Source: Rhizobium sp. NFR07
GTDB taxonomy: Bacteria > Pseudomonadota > Alphaproteobacteria > Rhizobiales > Rhizobiaceae
Assembly (NCBI RefSeq): GCF_900111905.1
Contig: NZ_FOKM01000006.1
Coordinates: 62,001-126,000 of the forward strand
Direction: 5' to 3'
Length of the DNA: 64,000 nucleotides
Part shown: in pieces, positions 26,428 to 35,193 of the stretch
Numbering within the stretch: the first letter of the stretch is position 1
Layout: the number at the start of each line of letters is the position of its first letter
Made by a program: the position numbers and the translations under genes
Notes under the pieces: model-generated
Told to the model about the DNA's origin: nothing
Databases searched by the model: none
The model's input: the letters and a program-made list of their open reading frames with translations, nothing else

Positions 26428-27513
26428 ATGATGGAATCTGTGCCGCTGACATTGCGCGGGATAGCCAAGCGATACGGCACGGCCCATGCGCTCAAGCCCA
26501 CCTCCCTCGATATAGAAGCGGGCGAAATGCTCGCATTGCTCGGTCCGTCGGGATGCGGCAAGACGACGATGCTTCGGATCATCGCAGGGTTCACGGCGCC
26601 GGATACGGGACAGGTGCTGATCGGCAATATCGATGTCACTGATCTTGCGCCCAACCGCCGTGGGCTCGGCATGGTCTTCCAGAGCTACAGTCTCTTCCCG
26701 CATATGACGGTCGGCGAGAACATCGCCTACGGCCTGAAGATGCGTGGCATCAACGCGGCCGAGCGGGCGCACAAGGTCCGTGACATGCTCGATCTCGTCC
26801 GGCTCCCGGGTTTTGAAGACAGGCAGGTCAATCATCTTTCCGGTGGTCAGCAGCAGCGCGTGGCGCTGGCGCGGTCGCTCGTGACCGATCCCAAGGTCCT
26901 GCTTCTTGACGAGCCGTTAGGCGCTCTGGATCGCCAGTTGCGCGAGAACATGCAGTTCGAGCTGCGTGCCATGCAGAAGCGGCTAGGTATCACGACCATT
27001 ATCGTGACCCATGACCAGGAGGAGGCACTGACCGTGTCGGACCGGATTGCCGTCATGCAGAACGGGGAGATCGTCCAGACCGGTGCGCCGACAGAGATCT
27101 ACGAGCGACCGCGCAACCGGTTCGTCTCCGAATTCCTCGGAACGGTGAATATCTTCGACGGCGACCTGGTGGCCAGCCATCCGGACGATTGCTGGAGCGT
27201 TCGCCTCGCGCTGCCCGGCGCGCCGGTGGTGAAGGTCGCGGGCTCACAGGGCCTTTCCGTATCGAAGAGCGTACGCGTGGCCGTGCGCCCCGAGCGCCTG
27301 CGGCTGAATGGCAGCAACGAGACCTTCAGGGCCTGCATTCGGAGCAGCGTCTTTCGTGGCAGCTATCACGCCTATGAGCTGGATATCGCCGGCATCGGCG
27401 GGCCGGTCTACGTCCACAGCAACGAGCCGGTCGAGGTCGGCGACGATGGCATGGTCGGGGTCGCGTGGCCACAGGGCCACGCCGTCATGTTCGGGCGGGA
27501 TGATGGCCGATGA
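26428..27513 (+). CDS. Polyamine-type ABC transporter ATP-binding protein (PotA-like)
   Basis: This 361-residue ATPase has Walker A GPSGCGKTT near residue 38, signature LSGGQQQRVALARSL, Walker B VLLLDEPLGALD, switch His in VTHDQEEAL, and a C-terminal TOBE domain from about 280. GGAG lies eight bases before the ATG. The stop overlaps the first permease as ATGA. Confidence 0.9.
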   Translation: MMESVPLTLRGIAKRYGTAHALKPTSLDIEAGEMLALLGPSGCGKTTMLRIIAGFTAPDTGQVLIGNIDVTDLAPNRRGLGMVFQSYSLFPHMTVGENIAYGLKMRGINAAERAHKVRDMLDLVRLPGFEDRQVNHLSGGQQQRVALARSLVTDPKVLLLDEPLGALDRQLRENMQFELRAMQKRLGITTIIVTHDQEEALTVSDRIAVMQNGEIVQTGAPTEIYERPRNRFVSEFLGTVNIFDGDLVASHPDDCWSVRLALPGAPVVKVAGSQGLSVSKSVRVAVRPERLRLNGSNETFRACIRSSVFRGSYHAYELDIAGIGGPVYVHSNEPVEVGDDGMVGVAWPQGHAVMFGRDDGR

Positions 27514-28385
27514 GCGATGAGACCTGCCCTGGGGTCGCGCCCGAAGAGCCGGCGGCATTTCGTCGTGAACGATCGTTCCGACTTGCGTCGGTATCCTGGG
27601 CCATGCCCGCGCTGATCTTTCTTCTGATCTTCCTGGTGCTCCCGCTACTCGCCAACATCGCACGAAGCCTGCCCTTGGAAGACCCATTCCAGCATTACGC
27701 GCGGCTTTTGGGGGATGCCTATTACCTTGGCATCGTGAGGCAGACCATCAAGGTTCCGGCTCTGACTGCAGTCGCATGTCTCATCATCGGCTATCCGGTC
27801 GCCTATTTCATGGTGCGCCATGCCGGCAGGTGGAATGCCCTCATCGTCTTCCTGCTGATAGCACCTCTCCTGACCTCCACCATCATGAGAACCTTCGGCT
27901 GGACCGTTCTCCTTGGGCGGCGCGGGCTGGTGAATGCCTGGATGAGCGACTTCGGGATGATCGACAAGGCAGTCAACATGGTCAACACAGAATGGGCCGT
28001 CTATCTCGGTCTCGTCCATGTCCTGTCGCCCTTCATGGTCCTTTCCGTCAGCTCGGTTCTGCAGGGGATCGACCGGCGGCTGGAGGAATCGGCGCAGATA
28101 CTGGGCGCAGGCAGGCTGCGGGTATTCCTGACCATCACCCTTCCACTCAGTCTCGACGGGATCGCAACGGGCTGCATCCTCGTCTTCGTGCTCGCAAGCG
28201 GCAGTTTTCTCAGCATGCTCCTGCTTGGCGGCGGCAAGGTCACCACCCTGTCACTCCTCATCTACCAGCAGTTCACCTTGACGCAGGATATCGGCTTCGC
28301 CGCGGCCATGGGTAATGTCCTGCTGCTGCTGAGCTTGATCTGCATGGCCATCCAGCTGCGGTTCCTGCGCAGGAGGGGCGTCTGA
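27510..28385 (+). CDS. Polyamine-type ABC transporter permease (PotB-like)
   Basis: This 291-residue inner-membrane permease has about six helices, beginning after a cytoplasmic N-terminus at about 30. The EAA-type loop is RLEESAQILGAGRLRVFLTI. It overlaps the ATPase gene by four bases and touches the next permease (TGATG). Confidence 0.9.
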   Translation: MSDETCPGVAPEEPAAFRRERSFRLASVSWAMPALIFLLIFLVLPLLANIARSLPLEDPFQHYARLLGDAYYLGIVRQTIKVPALTAVACLIIGYPVAYFMVRHAGRWNALIVFLLIAPLLTSTIMRTFGWTVLLGRRGLVNAWMSDFGMIDKAVNMVNTEWAVYLGLVHVLSPFMVLSVSSVLQGIDRRLEESAQILGAGRLRVFLTITLPLSLDGIATGCILVFVLASGSFLSMLLLGGGKVTTLSLLIYQQFTLTQDIGFAAAMGNVLLLLSLICMAIQLRFLRRRGV

Positions 28386-29224
28386 TGATGTATGACCTGG
28401 TGAGCGACCATCCGGCGCCGCGGCGGCGAAAGCGCTTTCGCTGGAGCCGCATCCTGCTGGCGATCTATGTCCTGCTTTTCCTTCTATTTCTGCTGGCGCC
28501 GATCACCGCCGTGGTGGCGGTTTCGTTTTCGTCCGCAAACTTCATCGCCCTGCCGATGCCGGGTCTCAGCCTGCGATGGTATGAGCGGATCGTCGGCTAT
28601 GAGCCCTTCCTGCAGTCGCTGATCGTCAGCCTGGAAGTTGCCGCCATTTCGGCGCTTGCCGGCCTGGTTCTCGGCGTACCGGCAGCCCTTTGGGTCGCGC
28701 GCGATCGCGGCGTACTGGCGCGCGCCATCATGAGCCTGATGCTGGCGCCGATTTCGGTGCCGGCCATGCTTCTCGGCTTCTCGCTTCTCTATCTGCTGTC
28801 GGCAATGACGATCGGCATCTCGTTTCTCGCCCTCTGCATCACCCATACCGTCGTAGCGATCCCCTATGTCGCGCGTACCGTTCTGGCGGTCTATCGGTCC
28901 CTGCCGGTGGAATACGAGGAGGCGGCAGCGGTTCTGGGCGCATCGCGCCTGCGCATCCTTTTCGACATCGTCCTGCCGCTGATCAAGCCGGCCATCTTTG
29001 CCGGCACGATGTTTTCGGTGCTGATGTCGTTCGACAATCTGTCGCTTTCGTTCTTCTTCGGAGGCGCTGCGACGAGCACGCTTCCCGTCGTCATGCTGAG
29101 CTACATGCAGAACCAGTTCGATCCTTCGATCGCCGCGATCGCGACCGTACAGATGCTGATCGCGGTGCTCGCGCTCGGTATCGTCAATTGGATCTATGGA
29201 ATAGAAAAACTCACCGCGGCCTGA
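28385..29224 (+). CDS. Polyamine-type ABC transporter permease (PotC-like)
   Basis: This 279-residue permease has about six helices and the loop EYEEAAAVLGASRLRILFDI. The ATG at 28388 is an alternative start. The last codons and stop lie inside the left arm of a 16-bp hairpin that terminates the convergent operon. Confidence 0.9.
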   Translation: MMYDLVSDHPAPRRRKRFRWSRILLAIYVLLFLLFLLAPITAVVAVSFSSANFIALPMPGLSLRWYERIVGYEPFLQSLIVSLEVAAISALAGLVLGVPAALWVARDRGVLARAIMSLMLAPISVPAMLLGFSLLYLLSAMTIGISFLALCITHTVVAIPYVARTVLAVYRSLPVEYEEAAAVLGASRLRILFDIVLPLIKPAIFAGTMFSVLMSFDNLSLSFFFGGAATSTLPVVMLSYMQNQFDPSIAAIATVQMLIAVLALGIVNWIYGIEKLTAA

Positions 29225-29246
29225 TTTAGACAGGCCGCGGTGAGTT
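29208..29246 (-). terminator. Strong terminator for the minus-strand DJ-1/OYE operon, overlapping the PotC-like stop
   Basis: A perfect 16-bp inverted repeat (29208-29223 and 29231-29246, 7-base loop) is followed on the minus strand by a run of Ts (AAAAA at 29205-29209 on the plus strand). It lies 41 bases after the stop of the minus-strand DJ-1/PfpI gene. The same hairpin contains the end of the plus-strand permease gene and could act in both directions, but the T-run serves only the minus strand. Confidence 0.85.
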
Positions 29247-29287
29247 GATGGAAAAAGTCGTTGGAGCGCCTTCGCCCCCGTGGTGCA

Positions 29288-30100
29288 TCATGCCACGCGC
29301 GCGCTCGAAGGCGCGTCGGCTATCGCCTTCAGGAGCGTTTCCGCCAACTGGTGGTCTGAACGAGGGTTCTGGCCGGTTATCAGCTCACGATCATGCACGA
29401 CATAGGGCTGGAAGTCGCGTTCGCTGCGGCTGACGAGACCACCGGCAGCCTGAAGCGCATCAACGACGTGGAACTGCATCTTGTCATGCAGAATCTCGTC
29501 CTCGATGTATTTCTCCTCCTCGTTGGTGAAGATCGTCATTCGATAACCCGTGTAAGGCCATCCCTTGGCGGCAGCGGCTTTTGCTGCCGTGATATCGCCG
29601 GTCTCCATCGCCTTGCGGAAAGTCTTCATCTCGGTCAGCGCCGCAGTCAGCGCGATCGGTCCGTGGCAGAGAAGCGCCGTCGGCTTGGAATGCTCGTGGA
29701 AATACCGGAGGATCTTTCCGAAGTCCTCGTCCTGCGCCATGTCGACGATCGGCGCCTGCCCGCCGGGAACGAAGACCGCGACATAGTTCTCCAGGCCTTC
29801 CGCCACCACCGCCTTTAGGGTTTTCGGCTTCTGCATGGCCGGATCGTTGTCGAAGAAGGCCGCGGCCTTCTCGAACGCGGCCTCGTCGTTTCCGAAATGG
29901 CCCGCCGCCGCGGATACCTCGTCGATGATCGGCTTGGTGCCGGTCGGCGTTGCGAGCACGTAATCATATCCAGCGTCCTTCGCCGTCATGACCGGGACGA
30001 CCAGTTCGTTGAGGTAGGTGCCGGTCTTCCCAAGCTTCCCGGATGCGAGCGGAATACGGTCGGCCGCCGACACGGCCACGAGAATAGTCCCCTTGCTCAT
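29288..30100 (-). CDS. DJ-1/PfpI-family protein (class I glutamine amidotransferase-like)
   Basis: This 270-residue protein has the DJ-1/PfpI fold. The nucleophile Cys is in TALLCHGPIAL, preceded by FVPGGQAPIVDM. Relatives of this size (Hsp31-like) act as glyoxalase III, deglycase or chaperone. The start at 30100 is chosen because GGAGG lies five bases upstream. An extension to 30211 has no such site. It is the last gene of the operon that begins at 33088. Confidence 0.85.
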   Translation of the reverse strand: MSKGTILVAVSAADRIPLASGKLGKTGTYLNELVVPVMTAKDAGYDYVLATPTGTKPIIDEVSAAAGHFGNDEAAFEKAAAFFDNDPAMQKPKTLKAVVAEGLENYVAVFVPGGQAPIVDMAQDEDFGKILRYFHEHSKPTALLCHGPIALTAALTEMKTFRKAMETGDITAAKAAAAKGWPYTGYRMTIFTNEEEKYIEDEILHDKMQFHVVDALQAAGGLVSRSERDFQPYVVHDRELITGQNPRSDHQLAETLLKAIADAPSSARVA

Positions 30101-30308
30101 GAATGCCTCCATTGCTTCGTCTGGGTGTGTTGAACTTGCCGAGTGCGGATATTCGTTGCGGGCCATCAGGGCACGCCGATCGGCTCTCCTTACGGGCTTC
30201 GTGCCTGCCACTCTGATCCTATCCTAGGGGCCGCTCGTCGGTGGCCGAAGTAAAGCGCGGTGAAAGACGGTGAATCCGGCGCATTCGAGGAGGCGGCATG
30301 CATCCGCA

Positions 30309-31418
30309 TCACTCGCTCTCGAACAGATCCCGGTAGCGACCGGGCTGCGAACGCAGATACTGCCGCGCCACGCGCACTTTCGCGCCAAGATGTGCCGCGG
30401 CATGCCACGGCCAGTTCGGATCGAAGATGATGGTTCTTGCCAGTGCGATCATGTCGGCGTCACCTGTTCCGATGATCGCCTCCGCCTGATCGTAGCCCGT
30501 GATCAGGCCGACCGCGACGACGGGGATCTTCACGACCTGCTTCACGGCCCGGGCGAAAGGTACCTGGTAGCTCGGCCCGGCTGGAATGCGCTGGTCGGGA
30601 TGCAGCCCACCGGTCGAGATGTGCAGGACGTCGCAGCCGCCATTTTCCAGCGCCTGCGACAGTGTCAGGATCTGATCGAGTTCGAGCCCGCCCTCCACCC
30701 AGTCCGTCGCGGACAACCTTACGGAGACCGGCTTCTCCGCCGGAAAGGCGGCGCGGACGGCTTCGAAGACTTCGACAGGGAAGCGGATGCGGTTCTCCAG
30801 CGACCCGCCATATTCGTCCTGCCGCCTGTTGGTCAGCGGGGAAAGAAACTGATGCAGCAAGTAGCCATGCGCCGCATGGAGCTGGACGAGATCGACCCCG
30901 GCTTTCGATGCACGCGTGGCGGCGACGGCGAAGGCATTGCGGATGACCCGCAAATCGTCGCGGTCCAGGGCAGCGGGCACGATGGCTGCTCCCTGATGAT
31001 AGGGGATCGCCGATGGCGCGACTGTCGCCCAGCCCAGTTCATGGGCGGGATCGAACTGTGCTCCCCCCTTCCACGGCACCTCGGTGGAGGCCTTTCGTCC
31101 GGCATGGCTCAACTGGATGCCGATCGGCATGTCCGACCAGCGACGGATGCTCTCCAACGTAAGAGCCATCGCCGCCAGGGTCTGATCGTTCCACAACCCG
31201 ACATCAGCATAGGTAATGCGTCCCTCCGGCATCACGGCAGTCGCCTCGATGGTCAGAAGAGCTGCGCCGGAGAGCGAGAGCTTGCCGAGGTGAATGAGAT
31301 GCCAGTCGTTCATGCACCCGTCTTCGGCCGAATATTGGCACATCGGTGCGATGATGATCCGATTGGCAAGAGTAAGGTTGCGGATACGGATGAGTTCGAA
31401 AAGGTGCGCGCGTGCCAC
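30309..31418 (-). CDS. Old yellow enzyme family NADH:flavin oxidoreductase (YqjM-like)
   Basis: This 369-residue TIM-barrel FMN enzyme reduces activated C=C bonds or other electrophiles with NAD(P)H. The YqjM-type signature includes LANRIIIAPMCQYSAEDG, QLSHAGRKAS, HAAHGYLLHQFLSPLTNRR and the late GLITGYDQAEAI. The GTG at 31418 with GGAG upstream is preferred, because the longer frame from 31559 would run into the MFS gene. About 200 bases separate it from the DJ-1 gene, and I see nothing in that gap. Confidence 0.88.
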   Translation of the reverse strand: MARAHLFELIRIRNLTLANRIIIAPMCQYSAEDGCMNDWHLIHLGKLSLSGAALLTIEATAVMPEGRITYADVGLWNDQTLAAMALTLESIRRWSDMPIGIQLSHAGRKASTEVPWKGGAQFDPAHELGWATVAPSAIPYHQGAAIVPAALDRDDLRVIRNAFAVAATRASKAGVDLVQLHAAHGYLLHQFLSPLTNRRQDEYGGSLENRIRFPVEVFEAVRAAFPAEKPVSVRLSATDWVEGGLELDQILTLSQALENGGCDVLHISTGGLHPDQRIPAGPSYQVPFARAVKQVVKIPVVAVGLITGYDQAEAIIGTGDADMIALARTIIFDPNWPWHAAAHLGAKVRVARQYLRSQPGRYRDLFESE

Positions 31419-31500
31419 AGCTCGGTCTCCGTCGGCTCCATGTACTGCGTCTGTGGACGGGCCTGGTCCGGGACGCCGGACTAGCCCTGTCCGGGCACTT

Positions 31501-32730
31501 TCATGCCGCGGCCAGGCGGCGGGCACGCGGCATGGTGATCGCAAAGACGATGAGGCCAAGCCGTGTCAGGGCGAAGCCGGCCCAGACAGCTGACAGCAAG
31601 CCGTAACCTGCTGCGATCGCTGCGCCGCCGGCCCAGGCTCCTACGGCGTTCGCGACGTTGAGCGCGGCAAGGTTCATCGCGCCCATCAGGCTCGGCGCCT
31701 CGGGCGCGACGCTCGTCAGCCGCACCTGGATGGTGGGGATGGCGATCATCATCGTCGCGCCGACGCCGAACAGTCCCGCCATCATCAGCACCGCATTCGA
31801 GCCGAAATAGGCAAGGACGGCGAGCACGGCCAACGCGCTTCCGAAACCGAGCACGAGACCCATGGCGGGATGGGTATCGGCAATCCTGCCGCCGATGAGA
31901 TTGCCCGTCGTCATGCCGAGGCCGAAGAGTGCCAATGCGACAGGGATCCAGCCTCGATCAATTCTGAGCACGTCGGTCACGAACGGTCCGATGAAGGTGT
32001 AGACGGCGAAGATGCTTGCAACGCCGAGCGCTGCCACCAGCATCATGCCCCAAACAGGGCCCTTGCGCAGCGAATTCAGTTCCTGGGCGATCGGCCCACC
32101 GTCCAGCGCAGCGGTCTTCGGAACCCATACCCATAGCGCGATCAACGCCAGGACGCCGGCTCCTGCGACGCTGAAATAGGTGTTGCGCCAGCCGAGGTTC
32201 TGGCCAAGCAGCGTGGCGATGGGCGAACCGACTATGGTGGCGACCGTCAGGCCCGTCATGACCAGGGCGAATGCCTTGCCGCCATGTCCCGGACCGACGA
32301 TGTAGGAAGCAACGACGGCGCCGGCACCGAAATAGGCGCCCTGCGGCATTCCGCTGATGAACCGAGCGATTGCGAACATCCCGAGATTGGCCGCAAGCGC
32401 CGACAGGATATTGCCGATGATGAAGAGGGCCATCAAACCGAGAAGCAGGCTTTTCCGGTTGACCCGAGCGGCAGCAAGCGTCACCAGTGGGGCGCCTATC
32501 ACGACACCGAAAGCATAGGCGGTTATAGCATTGGTCGCGGCCGGAATACTGATTTCCAGGCTGTCCGCGAAAAGCTGCAGCACGCCCATGCTGGCAAATT
32601 CCGATGTGCCGATACAGAAGCTGCCGAACGCCAGCGCAAAAAGCGTGAGGCCGCGCCGTGCCTGCTGCGCCTTATCCGTACAATGGACCTCTACCGCCCT
32701 GCATTGAGGTTCGAATGCCTTCTGGAACAT
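31501..32730 (-). CDS. MFS transporter (DHA1 / arabinose-efflux-like)
   Basis: This 409-residue major facilitator has about 12 transmembrane segments. The first (LTLFALAFGSFCIGTSEFASMGVL) and the RxNRK loop between helices 2 and 3 are typical of the DHA1 drug-proton antiporter group. It probably exports small toxic compounds. It lies between the ABM monooxygenase and OYE genes in one minus-strand operon. Confidence 0.87.
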   Translation of the reverse strand: MFQKAFEPQCRAVEVHCTDKAQQARRGLTLFALAFGSFCIGTSEFASMGVLQLFADSLEISIPAATNAITAYAFGVVIGAPLVTLAAARVNRKSLLLGLMALFIIGNILSALAANLGMFAIARFISGMPQGAYFGAGAVVASYIVGPGHGGKAFALVMTGLTVATIVGSPIATLLGQNLGWRNTYFSVAGAGVLALIALWVWVPKTAALDGGPIAQELNSLRKGPVWGMMLVAALGVASIFAVYTFIGPFVTDVLRIDRGWIPVALALFGLGMTTGNLIGGRIADTHPAMGLVLGFGSALAVLAVLAYFGSNAVLMMAGLFGVGATMMIAIPTIQVRLTSVAPEAPSLMGAMNLAALNVANAVGAWAGGAAIAAGYGLLSAVWAGFALTRLGLIVFAITMPRARRLAAA

Positions 32731-32782
32731 GGCTCGCTTCCCACTCCTGATCCTTGATGTATTCGCTGTGAACCGGCCATCC

Positions 32783-33088
32783 CTATGGAGGCGTCAGAAT
32801 ATCGACGGGCGTAACAAGGAGCGCGGTCCGCGAGGCCAGTTCGCCGACACGCGCCGTGTAACTCTGGAAATGCGGAGAGGCACGATGGGCGGCAACGGCC
32901 TGTTCATCGACATAAAGTTCATCGAGCACGAAACGGCGCGGTTCTGCCGCTTCCCGCCAGAGATCGTACCGCAGATTGCCCGCCTCACCACGCGAGGGTG
33001 TCACCATGGCACGCAACAGATCTTCGAGTTCCGCTTCCCGCCCCTCTTGGGCGACGAACAACGCGACGGTCTTCATCGGTGAACTCAT
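32783..33088 (-). CDS. Antibiotic biosynthesis monooxygenase (ABM) domain protein
   Basis: This roughly 101-residue dimeric ferredoxin-like-fold protein shows MKTVALFVAQEGREAELEDLL, NLRYDLWRE and FVLDELYVDEQAVAAHRASPHF. Members oxidise quinols or handle reactive aromatic compounds. The ATG at 33088 follows GGAAGG. The frame could begin at 33097. It is the first gene of the operon with the MFS, OYE and DJ-1 genes. Confidence 0.85.
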   Translation of the reverse strand: MSSPMKTVALFVAQEGREAELEDLLRAMVTPSRGEAGNLRYDLWREAAEPRRFVLDELYVDEQAVAAHRASPHFQSYTARVGELASRTALLVTPVDILTPP

Positions 33089-33097
33089 GCAAGGCAC

Positions 33098-33434
33098 CTT
33101 CCAAAGCTCGGCCTGAACCCGGCGTTTCGGGCGATCGCCCTGAAAACCGGTTTCCGCTCTTCACGTGTGTCGGCATGCCCCGGCTTTCATCGCCACGCCC
33201 TGAGCCCATAATGCTCTTCGAGCAGCACAACCGTACCCTTGCATGATCCCTGCCGGGCGCAGCGTTAAACGCTGTAAATTGGTGTGAAAAGATAAATCCA
33301 CTTCAATTCCGGTATCAATTTATAATTGCAATTTCCGGCACGATCCATCTTTGCGCGACCCTTTAACCTCTTTTAACCGCGCTTGGCGTTCGAACCACGC
33401 TGGCGGAGATTCAAAGCCCGACACAGGAGGTAAG
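33098..33434. other. Divergent intergenic region
   Basis: This gap lies between the ABM operon and the STAND regulator gene. It is AT-rich near 33290-33335 and holds two small palindromes, CAATT-TAT-AATTG at 33316-33328 and AATTGCAATT at 33324-33333. These might be regulatory sites, but I could not identify a promoter with confidence. I saw no RNA gene or other frame. Confidence 0.4.
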
Positions 33435-33449
33435 ATGTCGAACGTGTAA
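33435..33449 (+). other. Four-codon minigene with a strong ribosome site
   Basis: ATG TCG AAC GTG TAA is preceded by AGGAGGTAAG, the best ribosome site in the area. It ends 22 bases before the ATG of the regulator gene at 33472 and is out of frame with it. It may be a translational leader, or the regulator could be translated by reinitiation. A chance arrangement is possible. Confidence 0.35.
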
Positions 33450-33471
33450 CCAACTCGACGGGGTACGCTTC

Positions 33472-35022
33472 ATGGACGGCATTTATGTATTCGGCCCATA
33501 TCGTCTCTATCCGAGCGCACGCATCCTGAGGCGCGGTGGCGATGACGTCATGATGGGAAGCCGGGCCTTCGACCTGCTGGTTGCCCTCGTGCTCCATGGC
33601 GGCGAGGTCGTTTCTCACCGACAGCTGATCGGCATCGCCTGGCAGGGGCTCAATGTCGAGGATTCGAACGTCCGGGTGCAGATGGCCAATCTTCGCCGTG
33701 AACTGGAATGTGGTGTGGAGGGGGCCCGCTATGTCATCAGCATACCGGGTCGTGGCTATTGCTTTGTCGCACCGATCCAGCGGCTGGCGTCGGATGATCT
33801 TCCGCTTGAGGATAAAGCCGCGCCGCCAGGTATCAGGAATGCCACCGTTCCACAGTGGCAACATGCTCGCCTGCCGCATCCCCATGAGCATGTCCTTGGA
33901 CGGGACGAAAACATCGACGACCTCAAGCGGGCAGTCGCCACGCGTCGCTTCATTACCGTGGTTGGCCCGGGCGGCATCGGCAAGACCACGCTTGCCATTC
34001 TCGTGGCCCATGCCCTGGATGGCGCATCGCGTTCAGCTCATTTCATAGATCTGAGCTGCGTCGAGGACGGTTCGCTCGTCTGTGATGCGGTTGCTCGGGG
34101 CCTCGGGATCCCTGATGCCGGCGATGATTGCCTTCAGGCATTGATCTCGCCGCTCTCAACAGGACCGCGCCTTCTCATTCTCGACAATTGCGAGCATGTC
34201 ATCGAGGATGTTGCCGAGCTCGTGCAGGTAATCCTCGACAACACCCCGGATGTGCATGTGCTTCTGACCAGCCGTGAGGCTCTGCGGCTGAAAGGTGAAG
34301 TGGTTTACATTCTGCGGCCCCTTGCATCGCCGCCGCATACCGGGCGGCTCTCGGCAAGGCAGGCACTGGATTGGCCGGCAGTCACGCTGTTCATGGAGCG
34401 CGCCTATGACGGCGGGCACCACCAGCCATTGACCGATGAGCAGGCGCTGATCGTTGCCGCGATCTGCCGCCGGCTCGACGGAAATCCGCTCGCGATCGGG
34501 CTGGTCGCAAGTCGGGTCGGCACCTACGGCTTCGAAAGAGCGGCCGAGCTGTTGACCAACCAGCTGGCCCTCAGATGGCGCGGCAGCCGAGATGCTGCTC
34601 CCCGTCATCAAACCGTCGAGGCCATGTTGAACTGGAGCTATGATCTGCTGCCCGAGCGCCATCGGAGGGTGCTGCGTCGACTATCGATCTTCGCAGGTGA
34701 ATTCTCGATCGATGCCGCAGCGTCCGTTGCCAGTGACGACGAAACGGAGGACGCAGAGATCGTCGAGATCATCGGCGAACTGGTCGACAAGTCCTTGATC
34801 GCGCTTCATGCCGATGATGGCCCTATCCGCTTCCGGCTGCTCGATGTCACAAGAACCTATGCAGGCATGAAACTGGCTGCGTCGGGAGAGACACCGCGCA
34901 TGCACAGGCTGCATTCGGTTATTCATATGCAAGAACCGAAACGTGGTGAAACGCGAGTGGAGCCCGCCTGGCGCCCGCCTTCATTCCCGTGGGACACCGA
35001 ATGCAGGTCATCCATGGCTTAG
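33472..35022 (+). CDS. Winged-helix STAND/NB-ARC ATPase regulator, short form
   Basis: This 516-residue protein has an OmpR/PhoB-type winged helix at about 1-103 (ending YVISIPGRGYCFVAPI), followed by an NB-ARC-like ATPase. Walker A GPGGIGKTT is at 165-173 and the Walker B-like LLILDNCEH near 235. It ends soon after the ATPase winged region (FRLLDVTRTYAGMKLA) and lacks the long TPR-like tail of its paralogue at 36643. This may be a natural short form or a C-terminal truncation. It is divergent from the ABM-MFS-OYE-DJ-1 operon and adjacent to the aldehyde dehydrogenase gene, which it may regulate. Confidence 0.8.
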   Translation: MDGIYVFGPYRLYPSARILRRGGDDVMMGSRAFDLLVALVLHGGEVVSHRQLIGIAWQGLNVEDSNVRVQMANLRRELECGVEGARYVISIPGRGYCFVAPIQRLASDDLPLEDKAAPPGIRNATVPQWQHARLPHPHEHVLGRDENIDDLKRAVATRRFITVVGPGGIGKTTLAILVAHALDGASRSAHFIDLSCVEDGSLVCDAVARGLGIPDAGDDCLQALISPLSTGPRLLILDNCEHVIEDVAELVQVILDNTPDVHVLLTSREALRLKGEVVYILRPLASPPHTGRLSARQALDWPAVTLFMERAYDGGHHQPLTDEQALIVAAICRRLDGNPLAIGLVASRVGTYGFERAAELLTNQLALRWRGSRDAAPRHQTVEAMLNWSYDLLPERHRRVLRRLSIFAGEFSIDAAASVASDDETEDAEIVEIIGELVDKSLIALHADDGPIRFRLLDVTRTYAGMKLAASGETPRMHRLHSVIHMQEPKRGETRVEPAWRPPSFPWDTECRSSMA

Positions 35023-35193
35023 GCGGGCGATTCACGAGGTTTGACGGTGTTTGACTTCGGCGATGGCCTCTGACGGGTTATTTTCCGCATAATAGCTGAC
35101 GACGAACTCCGCTGGGAGATGTACTCGCCGCGAAATCCGGCGACGTCCTATCGAACCAATCGCTATTCCCTTGATTAACCGGCCAAGTCTTGA

